Source of the DNA: Frankiales bacterium
GTDB lineage: Bacteria > Actinomycetota > Actinomycetes > Mycobacteriales > SCTD01
NCBI GenBank assembly: GCA_025965615.1
Contig: JAOPWP010000156.1
Coordinates: 1 to 42,046 of the forward strand
DNA: 42,046 nt
Reading direction: 5' to 3'
Below, piece by piece: positions 28,891 to 36,944 of the stretch (position 1 is its first letter; each line of letters begins with the position of its first letter). The notes under the pieces are model-generated. The model ran no database searches, was not told where the DNA came from, and saw only the letters and a list, made by a program, of their open reading frames with translations. The translations under genes were made by a program, and so were the position numbers.

Positions 28891-30810
28891 ATGACAGCCA
28901 CGGACTTCACGGTGCCGAGCGCGTTCGGGAACCAGGCTGGGAGTGAGCTCGCTCGTCACCGGCTGCGACGCGCGCAGGACGTCGTCGAGATCGAGCGGCT
29001 CCCGCCGTCGCAGCTCCTGCCGGCGCTGACGATCCACGGCTGCATCGCAGCCGCAGCGCGGGCGGCGCCGACGAAGGTGGCCATGGCCGTCGTCGAGGCC
29101 CCGGACCTCCTGTCACCCGTCCGCGAGGTGAGCTTCCGAGATCTCGTCGCGTCGATCGAGCAGTCCGCCTGCCTCTTCCGGGCCACTGCTGGGGACGGGC
29201 CGAGCGTGGTGGGCATCATGCTGCCGATGGTGCCGGAAGGGCTCTTCGGGTTGTGGGGCGCGGCCACCGCCGGTCTCGCGGTCCCTCTCAACCCGCACTT
29301 CGACATCGACGCGGTGATCGGGATCCTCCACCAGGTCGAAGCGTCGGCTCTCGTCACGAGCCGTGAGCTGTGGGAGGCCAAGTGCCTTGATCCGGAGGAC
29401 TTCCGGCGGAGGGTGCCTACCCTCCGCCGGGTCTTCTTCGTCGAGGACCCCGAGACGGAAGACGACTTCGGCACGGCGATGCGCGCGTACGCCGGTCAGG
29501 GGCTGGCGTTCCCCGTCGACGAGGATCCAGAGCGCGACGCCATCATCATGCCGACGGGCGGTACGACCGGCGTGCCGAAGCTGGTCAGGATGTCGCAGGG
29601 CGGGCAGCTCATGGTCGCCTGGAACGTCGGTGCGCTCATGGGCAACGCTGCTGACGGGGTCGTCGCCCACGGCATGCCGAACTTCCACGTCGGTGGGAGC
29701 GTCGTCCTCGGGCTCCGGGCCATGATCACGGGCCAGACGCTCCTGACGCTCACGTCGCAGGGCTTCCGCACGAGATCCGTCGTCGACCGCTTCTGGGAGA
29801 TCGTCCAGCACTTCGGGGTGACGTCAGTTCTCGCCACACCGACGACGGCGCTCGCTCTGCTCGACCAGGAAGCCGAGGCCCCGCGAGAGCACCGGTTGGC
29901 CGACTTCCACTGCGGCGGGAGCGTCCTGCCGATGCAGCTCGTCCAAGGCTTCCACGACCGGTTCGGCATCTGGCTCCGGGAGAACTGGGGGATGACCGAG
30001 CTCCACGGGACGACCACGGGCCACTTCGACGACGGCCAGCAGCCGCGCGTCGGTTCAGCCGGCCGGTCACTGCCCTACAACTCGGTCCGCGCCGTGGAGC
30101 TGGACGGCAACCAGTTCGTCCGCGAGTGCCGTCCGGGGGAGCCGGGGATCCTCGTCATCGGCGGCCCGGGCGTGACGGCGGGCTACGTGCGCCCGGAGTA
30201 CGACGCCGACTTCTTCGTGGTCGGCATGCCTGCGCTGGGGCGCTGGGGCAACACCGGCGACATCGGGTCCGTCGACGAGGACGGTTACGTCTGGGTGCAG
30301 GGCAGGAGCAAGGACGTGATCATCCGTGGCGGGCACAACATCGACCCGAAGGGCATCGAGGACGCCCTGTGCTCGCACCCGGCGGTGCAGGTCGCGGCGG
30401 CCGTCGGACAGCCCAGCAGCTCCAAGGGCGAGCTGCCCATCGCCTACGTCCAGCTCAAGGCGGGGATGACGGCTGACGTCGCCGACCTCCTGGCGCACTG
30501 CCGATCCCGCGTGCAGGAGTCGGCGGCGGTGCCGGTGGCCATCGTCATCCTCGACGAGCTGCCGCAGACAGCCGTGGGGAAGATCTCGAAGCCGGTGCTC
30601 CGCAGGAGGGCGCTGGAGCACGAGGTGCTCGGCCTCGTGGAGCGCACGATCGGGCAGGGCCAGGCGGCCATGCGGGTCGACGAGACGGGGCCGCGGATGC
30701 ACATCGTCGTCGAGCTGCCGGCCGGCACATCCACCGCTGATGCGGAGGGCCTCCGGCAGCGGCTGGTCGGCTACGAGTTCGGCTCGGAGATCGTGATCTC
30801 CTCCGCCTGA
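28891..30810 (+). CDS. AMP-dependent acyl-CoA synthetase/ligase
   Basis: A 639-residue ANL-superfamily ligase that activates a carboxylic acid via an acyl-adenylate to its CoA thioester. Motif A3 is PTGGTTGVPKLV (in place of the usual TSGTTGxPK), then ENWGMTELHGTTTGH, WGNTGDIGSVDEDGYVWVQGR, VIIRGGHNIDPKGIE and, near the end, LPQTAVGKISKPVLR with the catalytic Lys. An extra C-terminal piece of about 70 residues follows (RMHIVVELPAGTS). The ATG at 28891 follows GGGAG. The substrate is unknown; context suggests an aromatic or alicyclic acid. The end overlaps the convergent second ligase by 40 bases. Confidence 0.85.
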   Translation: MTATDFTVPSAFGNQAGSELARHRLRRAQDVVEIERLPPSQLLPALTIHGCIAAAARAAPTKVAMAVVEAPDLLSPVREVSFRDLVASIEQSACLFRATAGDGPSVVGIMLPMVPEGLFGLWGAATAGLAVPLNPHFDIDAVIGILHQVEASALVTSRELWEAKCLDPEDFRRRVPTLRRVFFVEDPETEDDFGTAMRAYAGQGLAFPVDEDPERDAIIMPTGGTTGVPKLVRMSQGGQLMVAWNVGALMGNAADGVVAHGMPNFHVGGSVVLGLRAMITGQTLLTLTSQGFRTRSVVDRFWEIVQHFGVTSVLATPTTALALLDQEAEAPREHRLADFHCGGSVLPMQLVQGFHDRFGIWLRENWGMTELHGTTTGHFDDGQQPRVGSAGRSLPYNSVRAVELDGNQFVRECRPGEPGILVIGGPGVTAGYVRPEYDADFFVVGMPALGRWGNTGDIGSVDEDGYVWVQGRSKDVIIRGGHNIDPKGIEDALCSHPAVQVAAAVGQPSSSKGELPIAYVQLKAGMTADVADLLAHCRSRVQESAAVPVAIVILDELPQTAVGKISKPVLRRRALEHEVLGLVERTIGQGQAAMRVDETGPRMHIVVELPAGTSTADAEGLRQRLVGYEFGSEIVISSA

Positions 30811-32462
30811 GGGCTGTTGACAGCGCCGACGCCGGCGGGGGCTGACCGCTCCAGCAGCTCCAGTTCACCCTGCGCTGCGCGGTCGCGGAGCACGAACTTC
30901 TGGATCTTGCCGGTCGGGGTCATCGGGAGCTCGTCGACGAACGTCCAGAACGTCGGCGTCTTGTGGGAGGAGAGCTGGCCGCGCATGAAGTCGGTGAGGT
31001 CCTGGACCGTCGGCTTCTCGACCCCCGCGCGCACCCGCAGGACGGCGGCGATCTGCTCGCCCCACTTCTCGTCCGGCACGCCGATCACGACGGCCGTCTC
31101 GATGGCCGGGTGGTCTTGGAGGGCTCCTTCGATCTCCGCCGGATAGACGTTCATGCCACCGCGGATGATCAGGTCCCTGACCCTGCCGGTCACGCGGAGG
31201 TAGCCGCGGTCGTCCATCACGCCGATGTCGCCCATGTGCAGCCAGCCGTCGCTGTCGATCGTGCTGCCGGTCTCCTCGGGCATCCGGTAGTACCCGAGCA
31301 TGGTCTGGTAGCCCCGGAAGCAGATCTCGCCCGGCGTCCCCAGTGGGGTCGGCTCTCCGGTCAACGCGTCCGCGATCTTGACCTCGAGCTGGGGCAGCGG
31401 TTGGCCCACGGTGTTGGCCTGGTCCTCCGAGGAGTCGGTGATCCTCGTCTGGCTGATGACGCCGTGTGCCTCGGTCTGCCCGAACAGGATGGTGAACTGG
31501 CAGTCCAGCAGGCTCATCGTCCTGCGGACGAGCGAGGCCGAGACCGACGCTGCGCCGCTCCAGATGGTCTGCACGCTCGAGAGGTCGCGCTTGTCCCTGT
31601 CGGGATGGTCGAGCAGGGCGATGAGCATGGTCGGGACCACGAGGGTGTGCTCTCCGCGGTAGGTCTCGAGCGCTTCGAGCAGCAGACCGGGCTCGAAGTG
31701 CGGGAGCAGGACGAAGGTCCCCTTCTGCACCCAGACGCCGAACGACGTCACCGCGCCGCCCCCGATGTGGTACATCGGCATCGCGTTGACGCAGATGCCG
31801 CCGGGCCCCATGCCGGCCCGCTCCGCGACGAACCGCGCCTCGTTGACCAGCCCCTTGTGGTGGAGCATGGCTCCCTTCGGGAACCCGGTCGTGCCGGAGG
31901 TGTACTGCACCTGGATCATGTCGTCGGCCGTCGTGGCCGGGAGGTCGGTCGCCGCGTCGCCGCTGGCCAGGAAGGCGTCCCACTCGTCGAGCGACACCGT
32001 CTCGCGCAGGCCAGGGAGGGAGGGCAGGATCTCCTGGACCATGCCGGCCATGTCGAACCCGCGGTAGGAAGCCGTGAAGAACAGGCCCTTCGCCTGTGAC
32101 TGCTCGAGCACGAACCGCACCTCGCGGGCACGGTAGGCGGGGTTCAGGGCGACCATCACCATGCCGGCCAGGCTGATCCCCTGCTGGAGGAAGACCCACT
32201 CAGCGCTGTTCGGCGCCCAGATGGCCACCCGGTCGCCGGGGGAGAAGCGGGCGAGGAGCGCCCTGGCCACCTTCTCGGCCCCGTCGACGAACTCGCGGTA
32301 GGTCCACTGGCGGCGCAGGGCCGGATCCTCGACGCAGTCCACGAGCGCCACGCGATCCGGGACGGATGCGACCGCGTCGTACAGGACCTCGCCCACGGTG
32401 ACCGGACGGATCTCCCCCGCCTCCGCGGGCCAGTACGACGTCGTGAGCCGGGTGTCTGCCAT
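30771..32462 (-). CDS. Acyl-CoA synthetase (fatty-acyl/aryl-CoA ligase, FadD-like)
   Basis: A 563-residue ANL ligase. The P-loop is QVQYTSGTTGFPKGAML; other motifs are MPMYHIGGGAV, FGQTEAHGVISQT, GWLHMGDIGVMDDRGYLRVTGR, LIIRGGMNVYPAEIEG and MTPTGKIQKFVLRD with the catalytic Lys. It belongs to the medium- to long-chain acyl-CoA ligase group, with the acid not determined. It is transcribed divergently from the thioesterase gene, and the intergenic region holds the GGTCAGTCC motif. Its last 40 bases overlap the tail of the other ligase on the opposite strand. Confidence 0.87.
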   Translation of the reverse strand: MADTRLTTSYWPAEAGEIRPVTVGEVLYDAVASVPDRVALVDCVEDPALRRQWTYREFVDGAEKVARALLARFSPGDRVAIWAPNSAEWVFLQQGISLAGMVMVALNPAYRAREVRFVLEQSQAKGLFFTASYRGFDMAGMVQEILPSLPGLRETVSLDEWDAFLASGDAATDLPATTADDMIQVQYTSGTTGFPKGAMLHHKGLVNEARFVAERAGMGPGGICVNAMPMYHIGGGAVTSFGVWVQKGTFVLLPHFEPGLLLEALETYRGEHTLVVPTMLIALLDHPDRDKRDLSSVQTIWSGAASVSASLVRRTMSLLDCQFTILFGQTEAHGVISQTRITDSSEDQANTVGQPLPQLEVKIADALTGEPTPLGTPGEICFRGYQTMLGYYRMPEETGSTIDSDGWLHMGDIGVMDDRGYLRVTGRVRDLIIRGGMNVYPAEIEGALQDHPAIETAVVIGVPDEKWGEQIAAVLRVRAGVEKPTVQDLTDFMRGQLSSHKTPTFWTFVDELPMTPTGKIQKFVLRDRAAQGELELLERSAPAGVGAVNSPQAEEITISEPNS

Positions 32463-32550
32463 GTCTCGAACTCACGTCCTGTCGTGGCCGCTCCGCGGCC
32501 GCCTGTGGGGATGAGGCCACAGGCTAAGGGATATGGTTCGTTCAAGTAAA

Positions 32551-32561
32551 TGGTCAGTCCA
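32551..32561. promoter_or_regulatory. GGTCAGTCC operator candidate between ligase and thioesterase genes
   Basis: TGGTCAGTCCA, an imperfect palindrome identical over 12 bases (ATGGTCAGTCCA) to the site before dctP at 38195-38206. It lies 14 bases before the thioesterase ATG and about 90 bases before the divergent ligase start. A TATGGT sequence at 32532-32537 could be a -10 element. GTTCGTTCAAG at 32536-32546 resembles GTACGTTCAAG in the PaaX-reductase promoter (34311-34321). Confidence 0.45.
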
Positions 32562-32575
32562 AGCGAGGAGACAGG

Positions 32576-33427
32576 ATGGAGCGCATCGCGGCCGACGCGG
32601 AGCGGGCGTTCCGACGCTCGGACCCGTTGCCGGAGCTGGTCGTCGGGGGGCCGGAGACGATCTTCGGCGTCACGGACCTGTCGTTCGACGGTCCGACGGC
32701 CCGCGCCTCCATGCCGGTCACCGGGGCGCTCGTGAGGTCCGGTGGCATCACGGCGGGGTCGCTGGGGGTCCTGATCGACATCGCACTGGGCTACGCCCTC
32801 GTCGCGGCGCGCCCCCCCGGTTTCTGGTCCGTGAGCAGCGAGATCGCCGTGGAGGCGCTGGGCGGCCTCCGGTCAGCCCGAGGACGTCTGCGCGCCGAGG
32901 CTGAGGTCGTCGACGTCGACGCCCTCGGCGGGCTGGCCCGGGGACGCGTCTTCGACGACACGGGGGAGCTGGTGGCCCTGTGCAGCCAACGAGGCCGGTT
33001 CGTGCCGGTGCCGGCGGGAGGGACGAGCGCGTCAGCCGGTGGCTACGAGCGGCTGCCGGCCGGAGGGGAGCTCCTCGACCTGATCGGTGCGGAGCAGCTG
33101 CCCAGCGACCAGGGAGCCCGACTGCAGTTCGTGGCGTCGGACGCGGTGACGAATCCGCTGGGGAACCTCCACGGCGGGATCGGCCTGTGCTGCTCCGACC
33201 TCGCGGCCCACCTGGCGCTCGGCAGCTCGAACGGGCCGTGGGCCACCACGTCGCTGCAGACGTCCTACGTGCGGCCGGTTCCCGGGGGCGCTCAGGTGGA
33301 GTTCCGCGCGACGGCCCGTCATCGAGGCCGTGGGCTCGCCGTCGTGGACGTCGACGGCGTCGTCGACGGGCGGCTGTGCACGATCGCCCGCGTCACCCTC
33401 CAGCCGCCGGAGCCCCCGGCGCGGTGA
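32576..33427 (+). CDS. Double-hotdog acyl-CoA thioesterase (PaaI-like)
   Basis: A 283-residue protein with two hotdog domains in tandem (about 25-145 and 165-280). Domain 1 has SGGITAGSLGVLIDIALGYAL; domain 2 has TNPLGNLHGGIGLCCSDLAAH, the HGG/Asp-type signature of PaaI-like thioesterases. It would hydrolyse an acyl- or aryl-CoA, perhaps to recover CoA from dead-end intermediates. GGAGACAGG precedes the ATG. Its last 35 bases overlap the end of the convergent paaX-like gene. Confidence 0.8.
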   Translation: MERIAADAERAFRRSDPLPELVVGGPETIFGVTDLSFDGPTARASMPVTGALVRSGGITAGSLGVLIDIALGYALVAARPPGFWSVSSEIAVEALGGLRSARGRLRAEAEVVDVDALGGLARGRVFDDTGELVALCSQRGRFVPVPAGGTSASAGGYERLPAGGELLDLIGAEQLPSDQGARLQFVASDAVTNPLGNLHGGIGLCCSDLAAHLALGSSNGPWATTSLQTSYVRPVPGGAQVEFRATARHRGRGLAVVDVDGVVDGRLCTIARVTLQPPEPPAR

Positions 33428-34235
33428 TCTCGCGCCAGCCCTCCCGCGCGAGCGGGCTCCACCGGTCGCGCAGCTCGCAGATGAGGGCGGCTGCCTCCCG
33501 CCCTCTCCACTCGGGCAGCAGCTCCTTCGGCAGCCTGGGGTCGAGCCGGATGAACCGCTGCAGGTCGTTGAGCAGCTCGAGGTGCGCGAACAGGTGCTCC
33601 CCGGGGGTGCGCGGCCGCAGGCCCGAGAACCGCTGGATCAGCGAGTCGTAGCGCTCCTCGAGGATCGACAGGTCCCACGCCTGCTTCACCACGTCGTCGT
33701 CGGTCAGGCCGATGCCGCGGGTCTCGCCGACGAACGCGTAGGCAGACCGGGTGAGACCCAACTCGCCCACGAGCAGCTGCAGGCCGTCGGCGGTCGATGC
33801 ATGGGGGGTGACCCACACGCCCGGGCTCGGGTTGCCCATGCCGAGCCAGGACAAGCCGCCGTACAGCTTCCTGCGCATGCTCCGCTGCTCGTTCGTGAGC
33901 GTGACCAGCAACACCAGCCACCGGTCGTCCCACGGGTCAGGCTCCCGCAGGAGGGCGGCTGAGCGCCGGTGCCCGTCCTCCACCAGCCCCTGCCCTGTGG
34001 GGGTCAGCGTCCACCAGGCGGTCCTGCCGTGCTTGCTGCCCGCGATCCACCCCGACGCTGAGCTCCTCGCGATCGCCTGGCGGGCCGCGTGGTCCTCCAC
34101 GCCCATGCCCCGCAGCGCCTGGAGCAGCGCACCCGTCCGGACGGGCTTGTCCTCCGGGTAGACCAGCTCGCCGAGCACGGTCAGCAGGAGCGAACGCGCG
34201 CTGGGAGCCGGAAGCGGGCGCTCATCTGATCTCAC
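33393..34235 (-). CDS. PaaX-family transcriptional repressor
   Basis: A 280-residue regulator. The N-terminal winged helix starts ARSLLLTVLGELVYPEDKPVRTGALLQAL and continues with ARQAIARSSASGWIA and GRTAWWTLTPTGQGLV; the C-terminal part (RRKLYGGLSWLGMGNPSPGV, LRPRTPGEHLFAHLELL) is the PaaX effector domain. PaaX members repress aromatic-acid catabolism and respond to an aryl-CoA. Divergent position to the reductase-like genes fits local control. I chose the GTG at 34235 because homologues start just before SARSLLLTVLG; an ATG at 34295 would add 20 residues and nearly overlap the candidate operator. Confidence 0.82.
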   Translation of the reverse strand: MRSDERPLPAPSARSLLLTVLGELVYPEDKPVRTGALLQALRGMGVEDHAARQAIARSSASGWIAGSKHGRTAWWTLTPTGQGLVEDGHRRSAALLREPDPWDDRWLVLLVTLTNEQRSMRRKLYGGLSWLGMGNPSPGVWVTPHASTADGLQLLVGELGLTRSAYAFVGETRGIGLTDDDVVKQAWDLSILEERYDSLIQRFSGLRPRTPGEHLFAHLELLNDLQRFIRLDPRLPKELLPEWRGREAAALICELRDRWSPLAREGWREITAPGAPAAGG

Positions 34236-34304
34236 CGGCTCATTCTCGCCGACGGGTGGCGCGGGCCGGAACCGCTTCCCGCGCAGGGTTCCCATCCGCG
34301 GCCA

Positions 34305-34317
34305 AACGTTGTACGTT
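34305..34317. promoter_or_regulatory. Palindrome in the divergent paaX-like/reductase promoter
   Basis: AACGTTGTACGTT has perfect five-base arms (AACGT/ACGTT) around TGT. TTGTAC at 34309-34314 inside it could be a -35 element with TACAGA (34333-34338) as a weak -10 for the reductase genes, so a bound repressor would block that promoter. It is a natural candidate for the PaaX-like protein's own operator. Confidence 0.45.
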
Positions 34318-34369
34318 CAAGGCGACTCAAGGTACAGAAGTGTATGAGAAACCGTCATGGAGGAGCTTG

Positions 34370-35530
34370 ATGTCCGAGGCACTCGAGGCGCAGCAGCGCC
34401 TGCAGGCGGTCGCGCGTGACCCGCGCGCGTACCTGGAGCAGTGGCGGCAGGCACATCCCGGGGGGAAGGTCATCGGCGCGTTGCCTATGAACTTCCCGCG
34501 TGAGATCGCCTATGCAGCAGGTGTTCTGCCGGTGATCGTCCAGGACGACCAGAAGCCCGTCACGGAGGGCAGGGCCCTGCTGGCGGAGTTCTACTGCGGG
34601 TACACGCGGAACCTCGCGGACCAGGCAGCGACCGGGCGCTTCGACATGTACGACGCGCTGTTCATGGCCGACCACTGCATCCAGCTGATCGGCTCGGCGG
34701 ACATCGTGCGCGCTGTCACGCCGCAGCCCGTCTTCTTCGGCATGCTGATCAGCTCCCTGAGCGACAGCTGGGCCGGCGCCAAGATCGCCGAGATGATGGG
34801 GGAGTTCCGGTCCGAGCTCGAGCGGTTCTCGGGCCGCACGATCGAGGACCACGAGCTGCGCGCCAGCATCGTCGCGTACAACAAGGACCGCCAGCTGCTC
34901 CGCCGCATCTTCGACGACCGCTCGGCCGGCAGTGCCGTGCACTCGCCGACGCAGCTCCAGGACTACGTCGTCTCGTCGATGGTCATGGACCCCGTGGAGC
35001 ACCACAGGCTGCTCGAGGCAGCGGTGTCGGAACCGGCGTCGCGCGACCGGGACGCACGGGTCCGCGTCCACCTGTCGGGTCACCTGTGCCACGCGCCGCG
35101 GCGCGAGCTGCTGGAGGTGATCGAGGACAGCGGGGCGCTCGTGGTCGATGACGACCTCTACACCGGCCGGCGCTACCTCTCGACCGACGTGGACGAGTCG
35201 CTCGACCCGCTCGACGCGATCGGCAAGTGGTACGCGCAGCGCAACGTCAACATCCCGTGCCCGACCCGGGTCCAGCACGACGCCGACTGGGACGAGTACC
35301 TCGTCGAGGCCACCCGGTCCAGCGGGGCGGAGGCGGTCATCCACCTCATGCCCAAGTTCTGCGAGCCGCACATGCTCTTCTACCCCGAGCTCCGCAAGAG
35401 CTTGGAAGCGGCGGGGATCCCGCAGCTGCTCATCGAGACCGAGCACGAGGGCATCCCGCTCGAGGCCTTCCGCACGCGGGTCGAGGCCCTCGTGGAGCTG
35501 ACCCTGCGCAAGCGCCCCGTCCACGTGTGA
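34370..35530 (+). CDS. BcrC-like subunit of a benzoyl-CoA reductase/2-hydroxyacyl-CoA dehydratase
   Basis: A 386-residue iron-sulfur protein of the HgdB/BcrC superfamily, whose members accept a low-potential electron from an ATP-driven activator and pass it to a CoA ester. Conserved features are ALPMNFPREIAYAAGVLPV, FYCGYTRN (Cys76), ADHC (Cys103), HLSGHLCHAPRRELLEVIED, VVDDDLYTGRRY and MPKFCEPHMLFYP (Cys331). Cys76, Cys103 and Cys331 are candidate ligands of the active-site 4Fe-4S cluster. The pattern around VVDDDLY and KFCEPH is nearer to BcrC/BadD than to dehydratase subunits, and the length equals BcrC (about 387). GGAGGAG precedes the ATG. A 25-base gap separates it from the next subunit gene. 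Confidence 0.82.
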   Translation: MSEALEAQQRLQAVARDPRAYLEQWRQAHPGGKVIGALPMNFPREIAYAAGVLPVIVQDDQKPVTEGRALLAEFYCGYTRNLADQAATGRFDMYDALFMADHCIQLIGSADIVRAVTPQPVFFGMLISSLSDSWAGAKIAEMMGEFRSELERFSGRTIEDHELRASIVAYNKDRQLLRRIFDDRSAGSAVHSPTQLQDYVVSSMVMDPVEHHRLLEAAVSEPASRDRDARVRVHLSGHLCHAPRRELLEVIEDSGALVVDDDLYTGRRYLSTDVDESLDPLDAIGKWYAQRNVNIPCPTRVQHDADWDEYLVEATRSSGAEAVIHLMPKFCEPHMLFYPELRKSLEAAGIPQLLIETEHEGIPLEAFRTRVEALVELTLRKRPVHV

Positions 35531-35555
35531 CCACCCCGACCACCAGGAGCCTGAG

Positions 35556-36944
35556 ATGACGACGACCACGACCACGACGCCCGCTCGTGACCAGACGAAC
35601 CGCCTGACCATGACCAGGACCGGCAGCAAGATGATCGCCGACTACTGGGAGGACCTGTTCGTCGCGCGCGAGAACGGCAAGAAGATCGTCTGGTACAACG
35701 GCGGCGCGCTGAACCCGATGTTCCAGGCAGCCGGTCTGGCGTGGTGCCACGGCGAGGCCTTCGCGGCGCGGCTCGCCGCTCAGCAGCTCGAAGGCCCGGC
35801 CCAGTTGGCCGGCGCGGAGTACGGCTACAACTCCGAGCTCTGCTCGTACTCGCGGACCCACCTCGGCTGCGCCGTCCTGACGGTCCAGGGGTCCGACGAC
35901 CCCCAGACCGGAGTCGTCGGACTGCACGATCGTGTCGACCTGGCCTCGAAGCTGCCCTCACCGGACTTCTTCGTGAACAACTACGCGGGGTGCAGCACCG
36001 GGCAGCAGTGGGACGAGGTGTCGTTCCGGATCTTCGGCAAGGACCTTCCGATCTTCAACATCTCGCACCCGTTCCTGTGGGGGAACAAGCCCGACGCCGG
36101 CTACCTGCGCGGCGAGGAGTGGGACTCGGCCTCGCAGTACGTCCGCGGCCAGCTCGTCGAGCTCATCGACTTCATGGAGACGCAGACCGGCGAGCCGTTC
36201 GACTACGACAAGCTCAACGAGTCGATGACCTACATCAAGCGAGCAGCCGAGCTGCGCCAGGAGGGTCTCGAGCTCTGCAAGGCCAAGCCGGCCCCGGCGA
36301 CCTTCTGGGACTGGATCGCCTGCATCGCGCCGATCAACTTCCTCCCGGGGGACCAGGCGCTGGTCGACTACTTCCAGGGGGTCAAGGACGAGATCCAGCA
36401 CCGCGTGGACAACGGGATCTCGGGCATCGAGAACGAGAAGTACCGGCTGTACTTCGACGGGATCATGAACTGGAACAAGCTCGGGTTCCTGTCCAGGAGG
36501 TTCGCCGAGCACGGCGCCGCGGTGCTGGCCGGGCGCTACATCCAGAACGCGTTCTGGCAGGAGCCGCAGCTGATCGACACCAGTGACCCGCTGCTCGGGA
36601 TGGCTCAGCACTACCTGCTCTGCCCCACCAACCACGGGTCCAAGACCCTCGACTACCTCACGCTGAAGGACACCGCCGACTACGACATCGACGGGCTCGT
36701 CTTCCACGCCACGCGGACCTGCCGGGCCTTCACCGGACCGCAGCGCCTGCTCGCGAAGTCAGCGCGGGACAACCTCGGCGTCCCGTCGATCTTCTTCGAG
36801 GGCGACGTCGCAGACGCCTCCTTCTACAAGGACGAGATCCTGGAGAGCCGGCTCGTCGCGATGCTGGAGGCGATCGACGTCGCCCGTGAGCGCGGCGACC
36901 ACAAGGTCGCAGGATCCGGCGCCGAGGTGGCTTGGCCCTCGTGA
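35556..36944 (+). CDS. BcrB-like subunit of a benzoyl-CoA reductase/2-hydroxyacyl-CoA dehydratase
   Basis: A 462-residue partner subunit of the same superfamily (BcrB/BadE or HgdA type). After a Thr-rich start it has KIVWYNGGALNPMFQAAGL, YNSELCSYSRTHLG (Cys96), NNYAGCSTGQQWDEV (Cys146) and, near the end, HATRTCRAFTGPQ (Cys389), plausible ligands of a second 4Fe-4S cluster. Together with the preceding gene it would form the substrate-reducing heterodimer. RBS AGGAGCC is 5 bases before the ATG. The stop overlaps the activator start (GTGA), so the stoichiometry of subunit and activator is coupled. Substrate (benzoyl-CoA, a substituted analogue or a 2-hydroxyacyl-CoA) cannot be read from the sequence. 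Confidence 0.8.
   Translation: MTTTTTTTPARDQTNRLTMTRTGSKMIADYWEDLFVARENGKKIVWYNGGALNPMFQAAGLAWCHGEAFAARLAAQQLEGPAQLAGAEYGYNSELCSYSRTHLGCAVLTVQGSDDPQTGVVGLHDRVDLASKLPSPDFFVNNYAGCSTGQQWDEVSFRIFGKDLPIFNISHPFLWGNKPDAGYLRGEEWDSASQYVRGQLVELIDFMETQTGEPFDYDKLNESMTYIKRAAELRQEGLELCKAKPAPATFWDWIACIAPINFLPGDQALVDYFQGVKDEIQHRVDNGISGIENEKYRLYFDGIMNWNKLGFLSRRFAEHGAAVLAGRYIQNAFWQEPQLIDTSDPLLGMAQHYLLCPTNHGSKTLDYLTLKDTADYDIDGLVFHATRTCRAFTGPQRLLAKSARDNLGVPSIFFEGDVADASFYKDEILESRLVAMLEAIDVARERGDHKVAGSGAEVAWPS

Noticed and set aside
30771-30810. Overlap of the two ligase genes as evidence of a misannotated end
   Set aside because: Both proteins have normal ends and the overlap is tail to tail, as also seen at 20801-20823 and 33393-33427; it simply reflects compact packing.
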